The notes beneath the pieces were generated by a model that searched no databases, was not told the origin of the DNA, and saw only the letters and a program-made list of their open reading frames with translations. A stretch of 64,000 nucleotides of DNA from JAWVFM01 sp963841455 (lineage in GTDB: Bacteria; Actinomycetota; Thermoleophilia; Solirubrobacterales; 70-9): NCBI GenBank assembly GCA_963841455.1, contig CAWJCU010000002.1, forward strand, positions 310,001-374,000. The letters run 5' to 3'. A program made the translations under genes and the position numbers. Below are positions 51,426 through 58,911 of this stretch, in pieces. Positions within the stretch are counted from its first letter, which is position 1. Every line of letters begins with the position of its first letter.

Positions 51426-52075
51426 GACGCCTCCTCGCCGGCGGCCGCAGGGCCGCCGATGCGGACCTCGGGGCGCGCGCGACCGAGCGGCGGCGCGGCG
51501 GGCTCGCCTCGATCCCGGTCCGAACGCGGGCGATGAAGAGCACGAGGATCGTCGGAGCCGTAATCGCGATCCACCACCGAAGCCAGGGGGTCGTGGCGTC
51601 GGTGCCCGCTCCGAGCGTGTGGACGACGGCGATGCGCGTAGACGACGATCGTGAGCTGGTGGGCGCGGCGCCACAGACGCGGGCCGATGCGGCGGCGGAC
51701 GTAGAAGCTGAGGCCGAGGATCGCCGCGAGGTAGCCGGCGACGATGCCGATGCCGGTGAACAGCGGACGGTAGGCCATCGTGAAGGGAAAGGAGATCCCG
51801 CTGAGCCCGGGGTTGAGCCACGGATCGCCGAGCAGGGTGATCCCGTGGACGGCGATCGCCACCAAGCCGGTTACGGCGAGCTGCTCGTGAAGGGCCGCCA
51901 GCTTGCGCCGAACGCCGGGCCTTCGGGTCAGCCTGCCCGCCTGGGTGAGCCCGAGGATCACCGAACCGGTTACGAGCGCCAGGGCGACGAGGCCGGCGGC
52001 CCGGCTCGCGATCCACCAGGCGTGGCCGGCGAGGCTGGGCGCCGTCGCGGCCGCCGTGCCTGCGAGTGCGCTCAT
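51422..52075 (-). CDS. Ferric-reductase-like diheme protein FRD-3, module B (frameshifted)
   Basis: ATG 52075 overlaps apbE-B (ATGA). The first ~145 residues are clean: AWWIASRAAGLVALALVTGS, heme pair 1 H-x13-H (LHEQ...AVHG), LLGDPWL, and AHQLTIVVYA. Near 51640 one extra base shifts the frame; removing it gives AIAVVHTLGAGTDATTPWL, restoring pair 2 (H-x12-H) and LGAGTD. A second compensating change downstream brings the frame back to the stop at 51422. Six TM segments after correction. Role as FRD-2. Confidence 0.75.
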   Translation of the reverse strand: MSALAGTAAATAPSLAGHAWWIASRAAGLVALALVTGSVILGLTQAGRLTRRPGVRRKLAALHEQLAVTGLVAIAVHGITLLGDPWLNPGLSGISFPFTMAYRPLFTGIGIVAGYLAAILGLSFYVRRRIGPRLWRRAHQLTIVVYAHRRRPHARSGHRRHDPLASVVDRDYGSDDPRALHRPRSDRDRGEPAAPPLGRARPEVRIGGPAAAGEEAS

Positions 52076-53055
52076 CGGGTCGCCCCTGCGAGGTCGAGCG
52101 CCGGAATCCGCGGCTTCGGCTTCAACGCGCCGACCATCTCGACCCGGCCGCGTTCGTGGACCAGAAGCCCGCCTCGGGCCTCGAGGAACTCGCGCCCGGC
52201 GTCTGGGCCTGACAGCAACGCCGCCTTGGAAAGGGTCTCAGCCTCGAGCGCTGTCGTGCCGAGCGCTGTCACCCCGACGAGTCCAGTCCACACGGGCTCG
52301 CCGGTCGCCGGGTCAAGCAGGTGGTGTCCGTAGGTCCCGTCGGCGCGCCGCCACAGCCGCACGTTGAGGCCCGAGGTCGCTATCCCCGCCGAGCCGATTC
52401 GAAGCACGAACGAGCGCTCGCCGCTGATCGGGTGCTCCACGTGGATATCGAGGGGGTCGTAGCCGGCGTCGGTTCCGCCGACCCGCAGATCGCCGCCGCA
52501 ATCGACCACGAAGCGCGTGTACCCGCGAAGCCGCTCGGCCAGGAGGTCGGCGGCGAGGCCCTTGCCGACGCCGCCGCTGTCGATCGCCAGCCCCGGCGGG
52601 CGCGTGATCGTGCCGTTGGCCTCGTCGATCTCGATCGAAGCCCAGCGGCGGTCGGGGCTCGCATGCGCCGGCCTCCTGGGCGGCGCCGCCGCAAGAGCCT
52701 CGGCCAGTGGCGCCGCCGGGACGCCGGCGCGCGAGCGCGCGTAGCCGGTCGCCTCGAGCGCGCGGACCAGCGTCGGGTCGACGAGGCCGTCGGTGCGCTC
52801 GGCGGCCCAGATTCCGGCCCGAACGAGGTCGCGAAGAAGCGGTGAGGCCGGGACCGTCCTGCCCGGATCGTGGTTCAGGAGCGAGAGCTCGCTGTCGTCG
52901 CGAAACCGCGAGAGCCTGGCGTCGAAGTCGCGGATGAACCGCCGCGCGCTCTCGGCCGCGCTCGGGGGCGCCGGCAGCCCGGGCTCGGCAGGATCGCCGA
53001 TCAGGAGCCGCATCTCGCAGCCCATCGCCTCGAATGTGACGTCGTGGAAGCTCAT
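52072..53055 (-). CDS. apbE: ApbE FMN transferase (module B)
   Basis: 327 residues from ATG 53055, which overlaps the S1 protein stop (ATGA). VTFEAMGCEMRLLIGDP, FDARLSRFRDDSELSLLN, IDSGGVGKGLAADLLAERL, ATSGLNVRLWRRADGTYGHH and LLDPATGEPVWTGLVGVTAL match module A almost block by block. No signal peptide. Intact despite frameshifts in the next two genes. Directly downstream of two small TM proteins, the S2 member carrying four T-x-x-S-G repeats, which are its most obvious potential targets. Confidence 0.88.
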   Translation of the reverse strand: MSFHDVTFEAMGCEMRLLIGDPAEPGLPAPPSAAESARRFIRDFDARLSRFRDDSELSLLNHDPGRTVPASPLLRDLVRAGIWAAERTDGLVDPTLVRALEATGYARSRAGVPAAPLAEALAAAPPRRPAHASPDRRWASIEIDEANGTITRPPGLAIDSGGVGKGLAADLLAERLRGYTRFVVDCGGDLRVGGTDAGYDPLDIHVEHPISGERSFVLRIGSAGIATSGLNVRLWRRADGTYGHHLLDPATGEPVWTGLVGVTALGTTALEAETLSKAALLSGPDAGREFLEARGGLLVHERGRVEMVGALKPKPRIPALDLAGATR

Positions 53056-53396
53056 GATGTTCCCGTGACGACGGGGGCGGGCACGGGCGCGGGAGCCGGT
53101 GTCGAGCTGACAGTCGCGGGCGCAGACGACGTGGTCGTCGCCTTGCCGCCGCCGGCGCCGCTCGGGACGACGTCGGTGACGACCTTCGTCGCCACGACCT
53201 TGCGGAGCACCTGCGGCCGCGGGGTCGACGCGCCGGCCAGCGAAGGATCGTTGCCCGAGCGAAGCTCGAATGCGAGGAACTCGAAGGCGACGAAGAAGAG
53301 CGCGAGCGCGGCGGCGACGGTCGGCCACGGACTGGGTCGCCGCGCCGCGCTCGCGCTCGTCCTTGGGGCGGGAATCGGGGGAGTCGGCTCAGTCAC
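53052..53396 (-). CDS. Small single-TM protein, S1 type, ending VVTGTS (module B)
   Basis: 114 residues from GTG 53396, overlapping the S2 stop by the GTGACTGA junction. Pro-rich N-terminus, one TM helix (about residues 24-43, TVAAALALFFVAFEFLAF), then ELRSGNDPSLAG, the R-x-G-x-DP-x-L motif shared with module A S1. The tail is Thr/Ala/Pro-rich and ends APVVTGTS. ATGA overlap with apbE-B. Shares no known domain; the end resembles the module C S1 end (VVSGGS). Confidence 0.65.
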   Translation of the reverse strand: MTEPTPPIPAPRTSASAARRPSPWPTVAAALALFFVAFEFLAFELRSGNDPSLAGASTPRPQVLRKVVATKVVTDVVPSGAGGGKATTTSSAPATVSSTPAPAPVPAPVVTGTS

Positions 53397-53934
53397 CGCC
53401 GCCCTCGCCTCGGTCCCCGCCGTCGCTCTCGCCGCCGCCGCCGGCGCCACCGCTCGTGTGGGTGGTCACGGGGGTGCCGGTGCTGCCACCGCCGCCGGCT
53501 GAGCCGCTCGTGTGGGTCGACACGGGGGTGCTCGTGGGCGAGCTGGAGCTCGAGCTCGAAGAACCGCTCGATCCCGTGGTCACCGGGGCCGCAGCCGATG
53601 GTGAGGCGACGCTGCCGCTCGACCCGGTCGTGATCGGTGGGGCCGCCGCGACAGGGGCGGTAGCCGGCGCCGGCGCTGCCGCCGCCGAGGCCGGACTCGC
53701 CCCAGCGGGTGGCATGCCGCTGGCCTTCACGGGATGGTGGCGGATCTTGTGGACGGTGCGGTGAAGCACCTGGGTGCTGACCTTGGGCGGCTCGGTCGTG
53801 GCCGCGGGGGGTGAGCCCTTTGAGCTCAGCGCGTAGCCGGCGAGGCCGCCAAGGCCGAGGATCGCCGCGCTGGCGGCGATCCGCGTCCTGATGCTGCGCG
53901 AGCCGGGGGTCTTCGGGGGGGTGGACGGTGTCAA
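53389..53934 (-). CDS. Small single-TM protein, S2 type, with four T-x-x-S-G repeats (module B)
   Basis: 181 residues. TTG 53934 is chosen because AGGAGGAG lies 7 bases upstream; longer in-frame readings lack one. TM about residues 18-37 (IAASAAILGLGGLAGYAL). The tail carries four similar octapeptides: ITTGSSGS (~101), VTTGSSGS (~118), VSTHTSGS (~138) and VTTHTSGG (~156), within Ala/Pro/Ser linkers, and ends RGEGGGD like module A S2. First gene of module B, divergent from the OmpR regulator at 54075. Repeats could be flavin attachment or docking sites (hypothesis). Confidence 0.65.
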   Translation of the reverse strand: MTPSTPPKTPGSRSIRTRIAASAAILGLGGLAGYALSSKGSPPAATTEPPKVSTQVLHRTVHKIRHHPVKASGMPPAGASPASAAAAPAPATAPVAAAPPITTGSSGSVASPSAAAPVTTGSSGSSSSSSSSPTSTPVSTHTSGSAGGGGSTGTPVTTHTSGGAGGGGESDGGDRGEGGGD

Positions 53935-54061
53935 CAGATCGCTCCTCCTGTCTTGGGGTTCGTGACGATTGTTCGGCAGCGCCACGAAGGAGCCGCCCAG
54001 GTGCGGGTTAGGCGCAGGTAAGGACTCGGGCGAACCCCGACGAGAAGCCACTCGGGGCCAC

Positions 54062-54067
54062 TACAGT
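54062..54067 (+). promoter_or_regulatory. Putative -10 (TACAGT) for leaderless response regulator RR1
   Basis: TACAGT ends 7 bases before GTG 54075, in the 140-bp divergent region shared with module B. Confidence 0.38.
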
Positions 54068-54074
54068 CGGGCAG

Positions 54075-54788
54075 GTGACAACGACTCCGGCAACGACGCG
54101 GATCCTCTTCGTCGAAGACGAGTCATCCATCTACGAGCCGTTCAGCCAGGCGCTCGCCCGCAGCGGCTTCGAGCCCGTGGTCGCGCGCAGCTGCCGCGAG
54201 GCTCGCGATCTCGCCGAGCGCGTGGAGGCCGACCTGGTTCTCCTCGATCTCGGGCTGCCCGACGGCGACGGCCGCGACCTGACCCGCGACCTGCGCCGGA
54301 TCTCCGACGTGCCGATCATCATGCTGACCGCGCGCGGGACCGAGACCGACAAGGTCGTCGGCCTCGAGCTCGGCGCCGATGACTACGTCGTCAAACCGTT
54401 CAGCTCGCGCGAGGTGATCTCGCGGATTCGGGCTGTGCTTCGCCGTGCGAAGCAGGCGCCGGAGCCGGCGGCGCCGGTGCTCGAGATCGGCGACTTGGTC
54501 CTTGACCGGGCGGCGCGGCGGGTGACTCTCCGCGGCAAGCCGATCGCACTTGCCCGCCGCGAGTTCGATCTCCTCGCCGAGCTCGTATCGCACGCCGGCG
54601 ACGTGGTCACCCGCGAGGACCTGATGGACCGGGTCTGGGACGTCAACTGGTTCGGGTCGACCAAGACGCTCGACGTGCACATCCGCGCCCTGCGCAAGAA
54701 GCTGGGCGACAGCCCGTCCGAGCCTGGGCTGATCGAGACGGTGCGCGGCGTCGGGTTTCGCTTCGCAGTGCCGGAGGACCAGCCGTAA
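54075..54788 (+). CDS. OmpR-family response regulator (RR1)
   Basis: 237 residues, GTG start. Receiver: RILFVEDESSIYEP, phospho-Asp in LVLLDLGLPDGDG, IIMLTARGTETD, DDYVVKPFSSREV. Winged helix C-terminus: LARREFDLLAELVSHAGDVV, SKTLDVHIRALRKKLG-type end ETVRGVGFRFAVPED. Divergent from module B and followed by its kinase, so module B genes are plausible targets. Confidence 0.9.
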   Translation: MTTTPATTRILFVEDESSIYEPFSQALARSGFEPVVARSCREARDLAERVEADLVLLDLGLPDGDGRDLTRDLRRISDVPIIMLTARGTETDKVVGLELGADDYVVKPFSSREVISRIRAVLRRAKQAPEPAAPVLEIGDLVLDRAARRVTLRGKPIALARREFDLLAELVSHAGDVVTREDLMDRVWDVNWFGSTKTLDVHIRALRKKLGDSPSEPGLIETVRGVGFRFAVPEDQP

Positions 54789-56185
54789 GCCTCCGCACCC
54801 GCCTCATCCTCGTCGTCGCCTATGTACTGCTTCTGGCGCTCGTCGCGCTCGGCATCCCGCTTGCGATCAGCCTGCGCGACCGGGTCAACTCCGAGGTCCG
54901 CGGACAGGCTCGAAGCCAGGCCGATGTCGTCGCGGCCAGTGCGGCGGAGTCGCTCGGTCACGGGCGTTCGCGCGTGCTCGGGCGGCTGGTCAGGATCTCT
55001 GCTCGCAGCGTGCGCGGGCGCGTCATCCTCGTCGACCGCAGTGGCAAGGTCGTCGCCGACAGCGCCGGGCACGGCGAGCTCGGAGCCGACTATGCGAGCC
55101 GGCCCGAGGTCACGACCGCGCTGCGCGGTGGCAGCTACCAGAACAGCCGCGCCTCGCGGACCCTCGGCGGCGACATCCTCGCGACGGCGACGCCGGTGAT
55201 CCACGGAGGCCGGGCCATCGGCGCCGTCCGCGTCACCCAGAGCGTCGCAGCCGTGAACGACGCCGTCCGCACGGCGGTTATCGGCCTCGCGATCATCGGC
55301 GCCGTCGTGCTTCTGCTCGGCCTTGTCGCAGGCGTGCTGCTCGCCGCTCAGATCGCCCGCCCGATTCGCCGTCTCGAGCTGACGGCGAGAAGGGTGGCGG
55401 GCGGCGATCTCGGGGCGTCGGCCCCGGTCGAGGGATCGACCGAGCAGCGATCGCTGGCCCAGTCGTTCAACGAGATGACCGAGCGCGTCGGGCGACTGCT
55501 CCGGAGCCAGCGCGATTTCGTCGCCGACGCCTCGCACCAGCTTCGGACCCCGCTCACGGGTGTCCGCCTCCAGCTCGAGGAGATGCGTGAGACGACGGCG
55601 AACGGGGACCCGCATGCGGCGGCACTCGACGCCGGAATGCGCGAGGTCGACCGCCTCTCGCATATCGTCGACGAGCTGCTGATCCTGAGCCGGGCGGGGG
55701 AGCACGAGCTGCCCGCCGAGGAGGCGGACCTCGGGCGCCTGGCGACAAGAGCCGTCGAGCGATGGCGAAAGACCGCGTCCGAGGGCGACGTCGGGCTACG
55801 GTTCGAAGGAGCCATCGAGGGACAGCGCGTCTGGGCGGCGATCCCCGACGTCGACCGGGCACTGGACGCCTTGATAGAGAACGGAATTACCTACTCGCCC
55901 CGCGGCGGCGAGGTCGTGATTCGGGTTGGACCGGGCGCGCGCATCGAGGTGCTCGACGGGGGATCGGGCCTGGAGCCGGGCGAGGAGGAGGCGGTCTTCG
56001 AGCGATTCGCGCGTGGTCGCGCCGGGCGGGCCGGGACACCGGGAACCGGGCTCGGCCTCGCGATCGCGCGCGAGCTCGCGGGACAGTGGGGCGCGACGGT
56101 CGAGCTCGAAAATCGCGCCGGTGGCGGCGCTCGGGCGGTCATCTCGTGGGCCGCCGTGCCGGCGAGCGCGGGCGGAAGCGTGTGA
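54785..56185 (+). CDS. Sensor histidine kinase HK1 (apparent GTA start)
   Basis: About 466 residues. N-terminal TM (LILVVAYVLLLALVALGIPL), a ~120-residue extracytoplasmic sensor, second TM (IGLAIIGAVVLLLGLVAGVL), HAMP (RPIRRLELTARRVAGGDLG), HisKA with FVADASHQLRTPLTG, HATPase (NGITYSPRGGEVVIRVG, TPGTGLGLAIARELAG). No ATG/GTG/TTG precedes the first TM: the frame begins GTA AGC at 54785 with GGAGG seven bases upstream and overlaps the RR1 stop. A one-base difference (GTG) would give the usual GTGA junction. The next standard start, GTG 54974, would lose TM1. Confidence 0.82.
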   Translation, partial: VSLRTRLILVVAYVLLLALVALGIPLAISLRDRVNSEVRGQARSQADVVAASAAESLGHGRSRVLGRLVRISARSVRGRVILVDRSGKVVADSAGHGELGADYASRPEVTTALRGGSYQNSRASRTLGGDILATATPVIHGGRAIGAVRVTQSVAAVNDAVRTAVIGLAIIGAVVLLLGLVAGVLLAAQIARPIRRLELTARRVAGGDLGASAPVEGSTEQRSLAQSFNEMTERVGRLLRSQRDFVADASHQLRTPLTGVRLQLEEMRETTANGDPHAAALDAGMREVDRLSHIVDELLILSRAGEHELPAEEADLGRLATRAVERWRKTASEGDVGLRFEGAIEGQRVWAAIPDVDRALDALIENGITYSPRGGEVVIRVGPGARIEVLDGGSGLEPGEEEAVFERFARGRAGRAGTPGTGLGLAIARELAGQWGATVELENRAGGGARAVISWAAVPASAGGSV

Positions 56186-56571
56186 GCTCGGCCGGCTCGA
56201 TCCTCCGCTGGACGGCATTGGCGCTCGCCGGCCTCGCGATCGCCGCCGCTGTGGCGTTTGCCGCCAGCCACCTCGTCAGCCAGCGGATCGGCCTGGCGTC
56301 GCAGCCGCTGAATGCCGGCCGTGAGCTGGCGCCGCCGAGCGCGCGGTCGCCGAAGCCGCGCCACGGCGCTGGCGGGGAGGGCGGTGACACGTCGACCCAT
56401 CCGAGGACCACCACGGCTCCCGCGACAGTCTCGACCACGCCCTCCACGGTTCCCACCGCGCCGGCGACGGTCACGACGACCCCGCCCCCGGCTTCCGCGC
56501 CGTCGACCTCAGCCCCGCCTGCGAGCGACCGGGACGGCTCCGGGTCCGGCGGATCCGGTGCAGACGACTAG
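56182..56571 (+). CDS. Small exported Thr/Pro-rich protein between two kinases
   Basis: 129 residues, GTG overlapping HK1 stop (GTGA). One TM or signal-anchor helix (about residues 7-31, ILRWTALALAGLAIAAAVAF), then GAGGEGGDTSTHPRTTT and a long Thr/Pro/Ala-Ser tail ending SGSGGSGADD. It shares the GEGGD element and Thr-rich style with the S2 proteins of modules A and B. No TSG repeats. Possibly an accessory signal protein for HK1 or an additional module protein. Confidence 0.55.
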   Translation: MSSAGSILRWTALALAGLAIAAAVAFAASHLVSQRIGLASQPLNAGRELAPPSARSPKPRHGAGGEGGDTSTHPRTTTAPATVSTTPSTVPTAPATVTTTPPPASAPSTSAPPASDRDGSGSGGSGADD

Positions 56572-56616
56572 GACCCCTCGCCGGTCCGCGGCCGTCCAGA
56601 CTCGCAGCCACCCGCC

Positions 56617-56622
56617 TACCAT
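56617..56622 (+). promoter_or_regulatory. Putative -10 (TACCAT) for RR2
   Basis: TACCAT ends 10 bases before ATG 56633; no Shine-Dalgarno in between. Near the edge of the leaderless spacing class. Confidence 0.32.
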
Positions 56623-56632
56623 CCCGGCCTCG

Positions 56633-57307
56633 ATGAACATCCTGATCATCGAGGACGAGGCCGCGATCTCCGACTTCCTCCGCCGCGGACTCGAGGCCGA
56701 GGGCTACGAGGTGACGGCCGTCGCCGACGGCCAGCGAGGGGAGGCCCTCGCCTCGAGCGCGGACTTCGACCTCGTCCTGCTCGATCTGATGCTCCCGGGC
56801 CGCGACGGGCTCGACGTCCTGACCGCCGTCCGCGCGAAGCTGCCCGCCCTGCCGGTGATCCTGCTGACGGCGCGCGGCGACGTCGACGACCGTGTCCGCG
56901 GCCTCGACGCCGGGGCGACTGACTACGTGACGAAGCCATTCGCCTTCGACGAGCTGGCCGCGCGCGTGCGCACCCACCTTCGCCAGGCGGAGCGCGCCTC
57001 TACCACGCGCCTTGTCGCCGGCGATATCGAGATCGACCTCCTGCGCCGCACCGTCCGCCGCGATGGGGTCGATGTGAGCCTCTCGGCCACCGAGTTCGAC
57101 CTGCTCGCGCACCTCGCGCGTCATCCGAACACGGTGCTCAGCCGCAATGAGCTGCTCGCGGCCGTTTGGGGGTACGACCACGATCCGGGCACGAACGTCC
57201 TCGGCGTCTACATCGGCTACCTGCGGCGAAAGCTGGGCCGCTCCGACAGACCCGCGCCGATCGAGACCGTCCGCTCCGTTGGCTACCGGCTCAGGGTGGA
57301 TGCTTGA
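56633..57307 (+). CDS. OmpR-family response regulator (RR2)
   Basis: 224 residues. ILIIEDEAAISDFLRRGLEA, phospho-Asp in LVLLDLMLPGRDGLD, VILLTARGDVDD, TDYVTKPFAFDELAAR; winged helix LSATEFDLLAHLARHPNTVL, LLAAVWGYDHDPGTNVLGVY. Different in sequence from RR1. TTGA overlap with HK2 shows it is a cognate pair. Confidence 0.92.
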   Translation: MNILIIEDEAAISDFLRRGLEAEGYEVTAVADGQRGEALASSADFDLVLLDLMLPGRDGLDVLTAVRAKLPALPVILLTARGDVDDRVRGLDAGATDYVTKPFAFDELAARVRTHLRQAERASTTRLVAGDIEIDLLRRTVRRDGVDVSLSATEFDLLAHLARHPNTVLSRNELLAAVWGYDHDPGTNVLGVYIGYLRRKLGRSDRPAPIETVRSVGYRLRVDA

Positions 57308-58911
57308 GCCTCGGTGCGCGGCTCGGCCTGACCTTCGCGGCGATCCTCATCGTCGCTGCGGGAGTCATCTTCGTCGCGCTTTACCGGGGAACGGGCGCCC
57401 AGGTCCGTAGTCAGATCGAGCGGGATCTCTCGGCCGAGGAGACGTCTCTGGCGGCGCAGATCGCCGCCCCGGCCCCAGCGCCACCCCGAGCCGTCCTGCG
57501 GCGCGCCCGCCGCGCGATCTCCTCCGAGCCCGCGTTCGGGCCCTCTTCGCGCTTGCTGCTCGTGCAGGTGCGCGGGACCGGGCTTGCGACCAACGAGCCG
57601 GAGCTTCTCGGGCAGGCTCCACGGGACCCGGAGGAGTCGCCGTCGGACCGGCGCCGCGAAGCCGGCGAGGCGGCATCGATCCGCTCGGCACCGTTCGGCT
57701 TCGCGACGGTGGACCTCGAGGACGCCGGCGACGTCCTGCTCCTCAGTCGTCCGGGAGACGCCGGGGCGGAGGCGAAGGTCACCGTCGGGCAGCCGCTGGC
57801 CCCCGTCGACGACGCTCAGGAGGGATTCGCACGCACGTTCCTCATCGCCGGGCTCCTCACCTTGGCCGCGACGGTCGGAGTCGCCGTGCTCGCGGCCTCG
57901 AGGATCGCGGCGCCGCTGCGGCGCATCGCCGGCGCGGCGGAGCAGATCGATGCCGGAGAGCTGTCACGCCGCCTCCCCGAGGCCGGCCCGATCGAGGCGC
58001 GTCAGCTCGCCGAGTCGTTCAACCACATGCTCGACCGCCTCGATGACGCATTCGCCCGGCAGCGCTCGTTCGCCTCCGACGCCTCGCACGAGCTGCGCAC
58101 ACCGCTGACTGCGATCCGGGGCCAGATCGAGGTGCTCGCGCGCTCGCCCGCCCCCACCCACGAAGAGATCGAGGCCACTGCCGAGCAGGTGGGTACGCAG
58201 GTCGCGCGCATGGACCGCCTGGTCGACGACCTGCTGCTGCTCGCCCAGAGCGACGAAGGCATCGCGCATCGGACCGAGAGCGTCGACGTCGAGGCGCTCG
58301 TCGAGGAGACGGTGGCGGGCCTCGCCCGCGGGGCCGAGCGGCGGATCGACGTTCACCCGCTGCCGCGCGGGCGCCTCGAAAGCGATCCCGACCGACTGGC
58401 GCAGGTGCTGGGCAACCTCGTTCGAAACGCGATCGAGCACACCGCGCCCGGCGGCCTCGTCTCGGTCTCCGGGGTGGCAGCCGGTCGCCGCCTGCGGGTC
58501 TACGTCGACGACGACGGTCCGGGGATTCCGTCCTCGGAGCGGGCGCGCATCTTCGATCGCTTCCACCGCACGGACGCCTCGCGCAGCCGGCGCGCCGGTG
58601 GGAGCGGGCTCGGTCTGGCGATCGCCCGCGCGATCGTCGAAGCCCACGGCGGGGCGATCTGGGCGACCGAGTCCCCAGCCGGAGGCGCCAGGATCGCGTT
58701 CGAAGCTGCCGGGGTTCGAGCCGGCCTGATCCCGCCCGCCGAGGCTCAGCCCGTGTACGGATGGGTGGGCATCCGCCCCGATGGGGCCAGCAGGTCGAAG
58801 CCGTCCGGGGTCTTAAGGCGGTTCGCCCCGGTGCCCGGGTGGTCGGCGCGCCCGTACTGCCAGACGATCCGCTTGCTGCGCCGGTCGATCAGCACGACCC
58901 GGTCTCGGTAG
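57304..58911 (+). CDS. Sensor histidine kinase HK2 (long C-terminal read-through)
   Basis: 535 residues, TTG start overlapping the RR2 stop. TM1 (LGLTFAAILIVAAGVIFVAL), sensor, TM2 (FLIAGLLTLAATVGVAVLAA), HAMP, HisKA FASDASHELRTPLTAIRGQI, HATPase (RNAIEHTAPGGLVSVSG, GSGLGLAIARAIVEAHGG). The kinase domain ends near residue 465; the following ~70 residues (from PPAEAQPVYGWVG) have no family counterpart and overlap 166 bp of the convergent propeller gene. Either a real tail or a lost stop codon. Confidence 0.85.
   Translation: MSLGARLGLTFAAILIVAAGVIFVALYRGTGAQVRSQIERDLSAEETSLAAQIAAPAPAPPRAVLRRARRAISSEPAFGPSSRLLLVQVRGTGLATNEPELLGQAPRDPEESPSDRRREAGEAASIRSAPFGFATVDLEDAGDVLLLSRPGDAGAEAKVTVGQPLAPVDDAQEGFARTFLIAGLLTLAATVGVAVLAASRIAAPLRRIAGAAEQIDAGELSRRLPEAGPIEARQLAESFNHMLDRLDDAFARQRSFASDASHELRTPLTAIRGQIEVLARSPAPTHEEIEATAEQVGTQVARMDRLVDDLLLLAQSDEGIAHRTESVDVEALVEETVAGLARGAERRIDVHPLPRGRLESDPDRLAQVLGNLVRNAIEHTAPGGLVSVSGVAAGRRLRVYVDDDGPGIPSSERARIFDRFHRTDASRSRRAGGSGLGLAIARAIVEAHGGAIWATESPAGGARIAFEAAGVRAGLIPPAEAQPVYGWVGIRPDGASRSKPSGVLRRFAPVPGWSARPYCQTIRLLRRSISTTRSR

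Noticed and set aside
53440..53640. DNA repeats in the S2 gene as a CRISPR-like array
   Set aside because: The repeats are in-frame codon repeats encoding the T-x-x-S-G motif with variable linkers, not uniform repeat-spacer units.
53924..53935. TTGACA on the - strand at the S2 start read as a -35 promoter box
   Set aside because: It coincides with the TTG start codon and follows a strong AGGAGGAG at translation spacing; the start reading explains it better.
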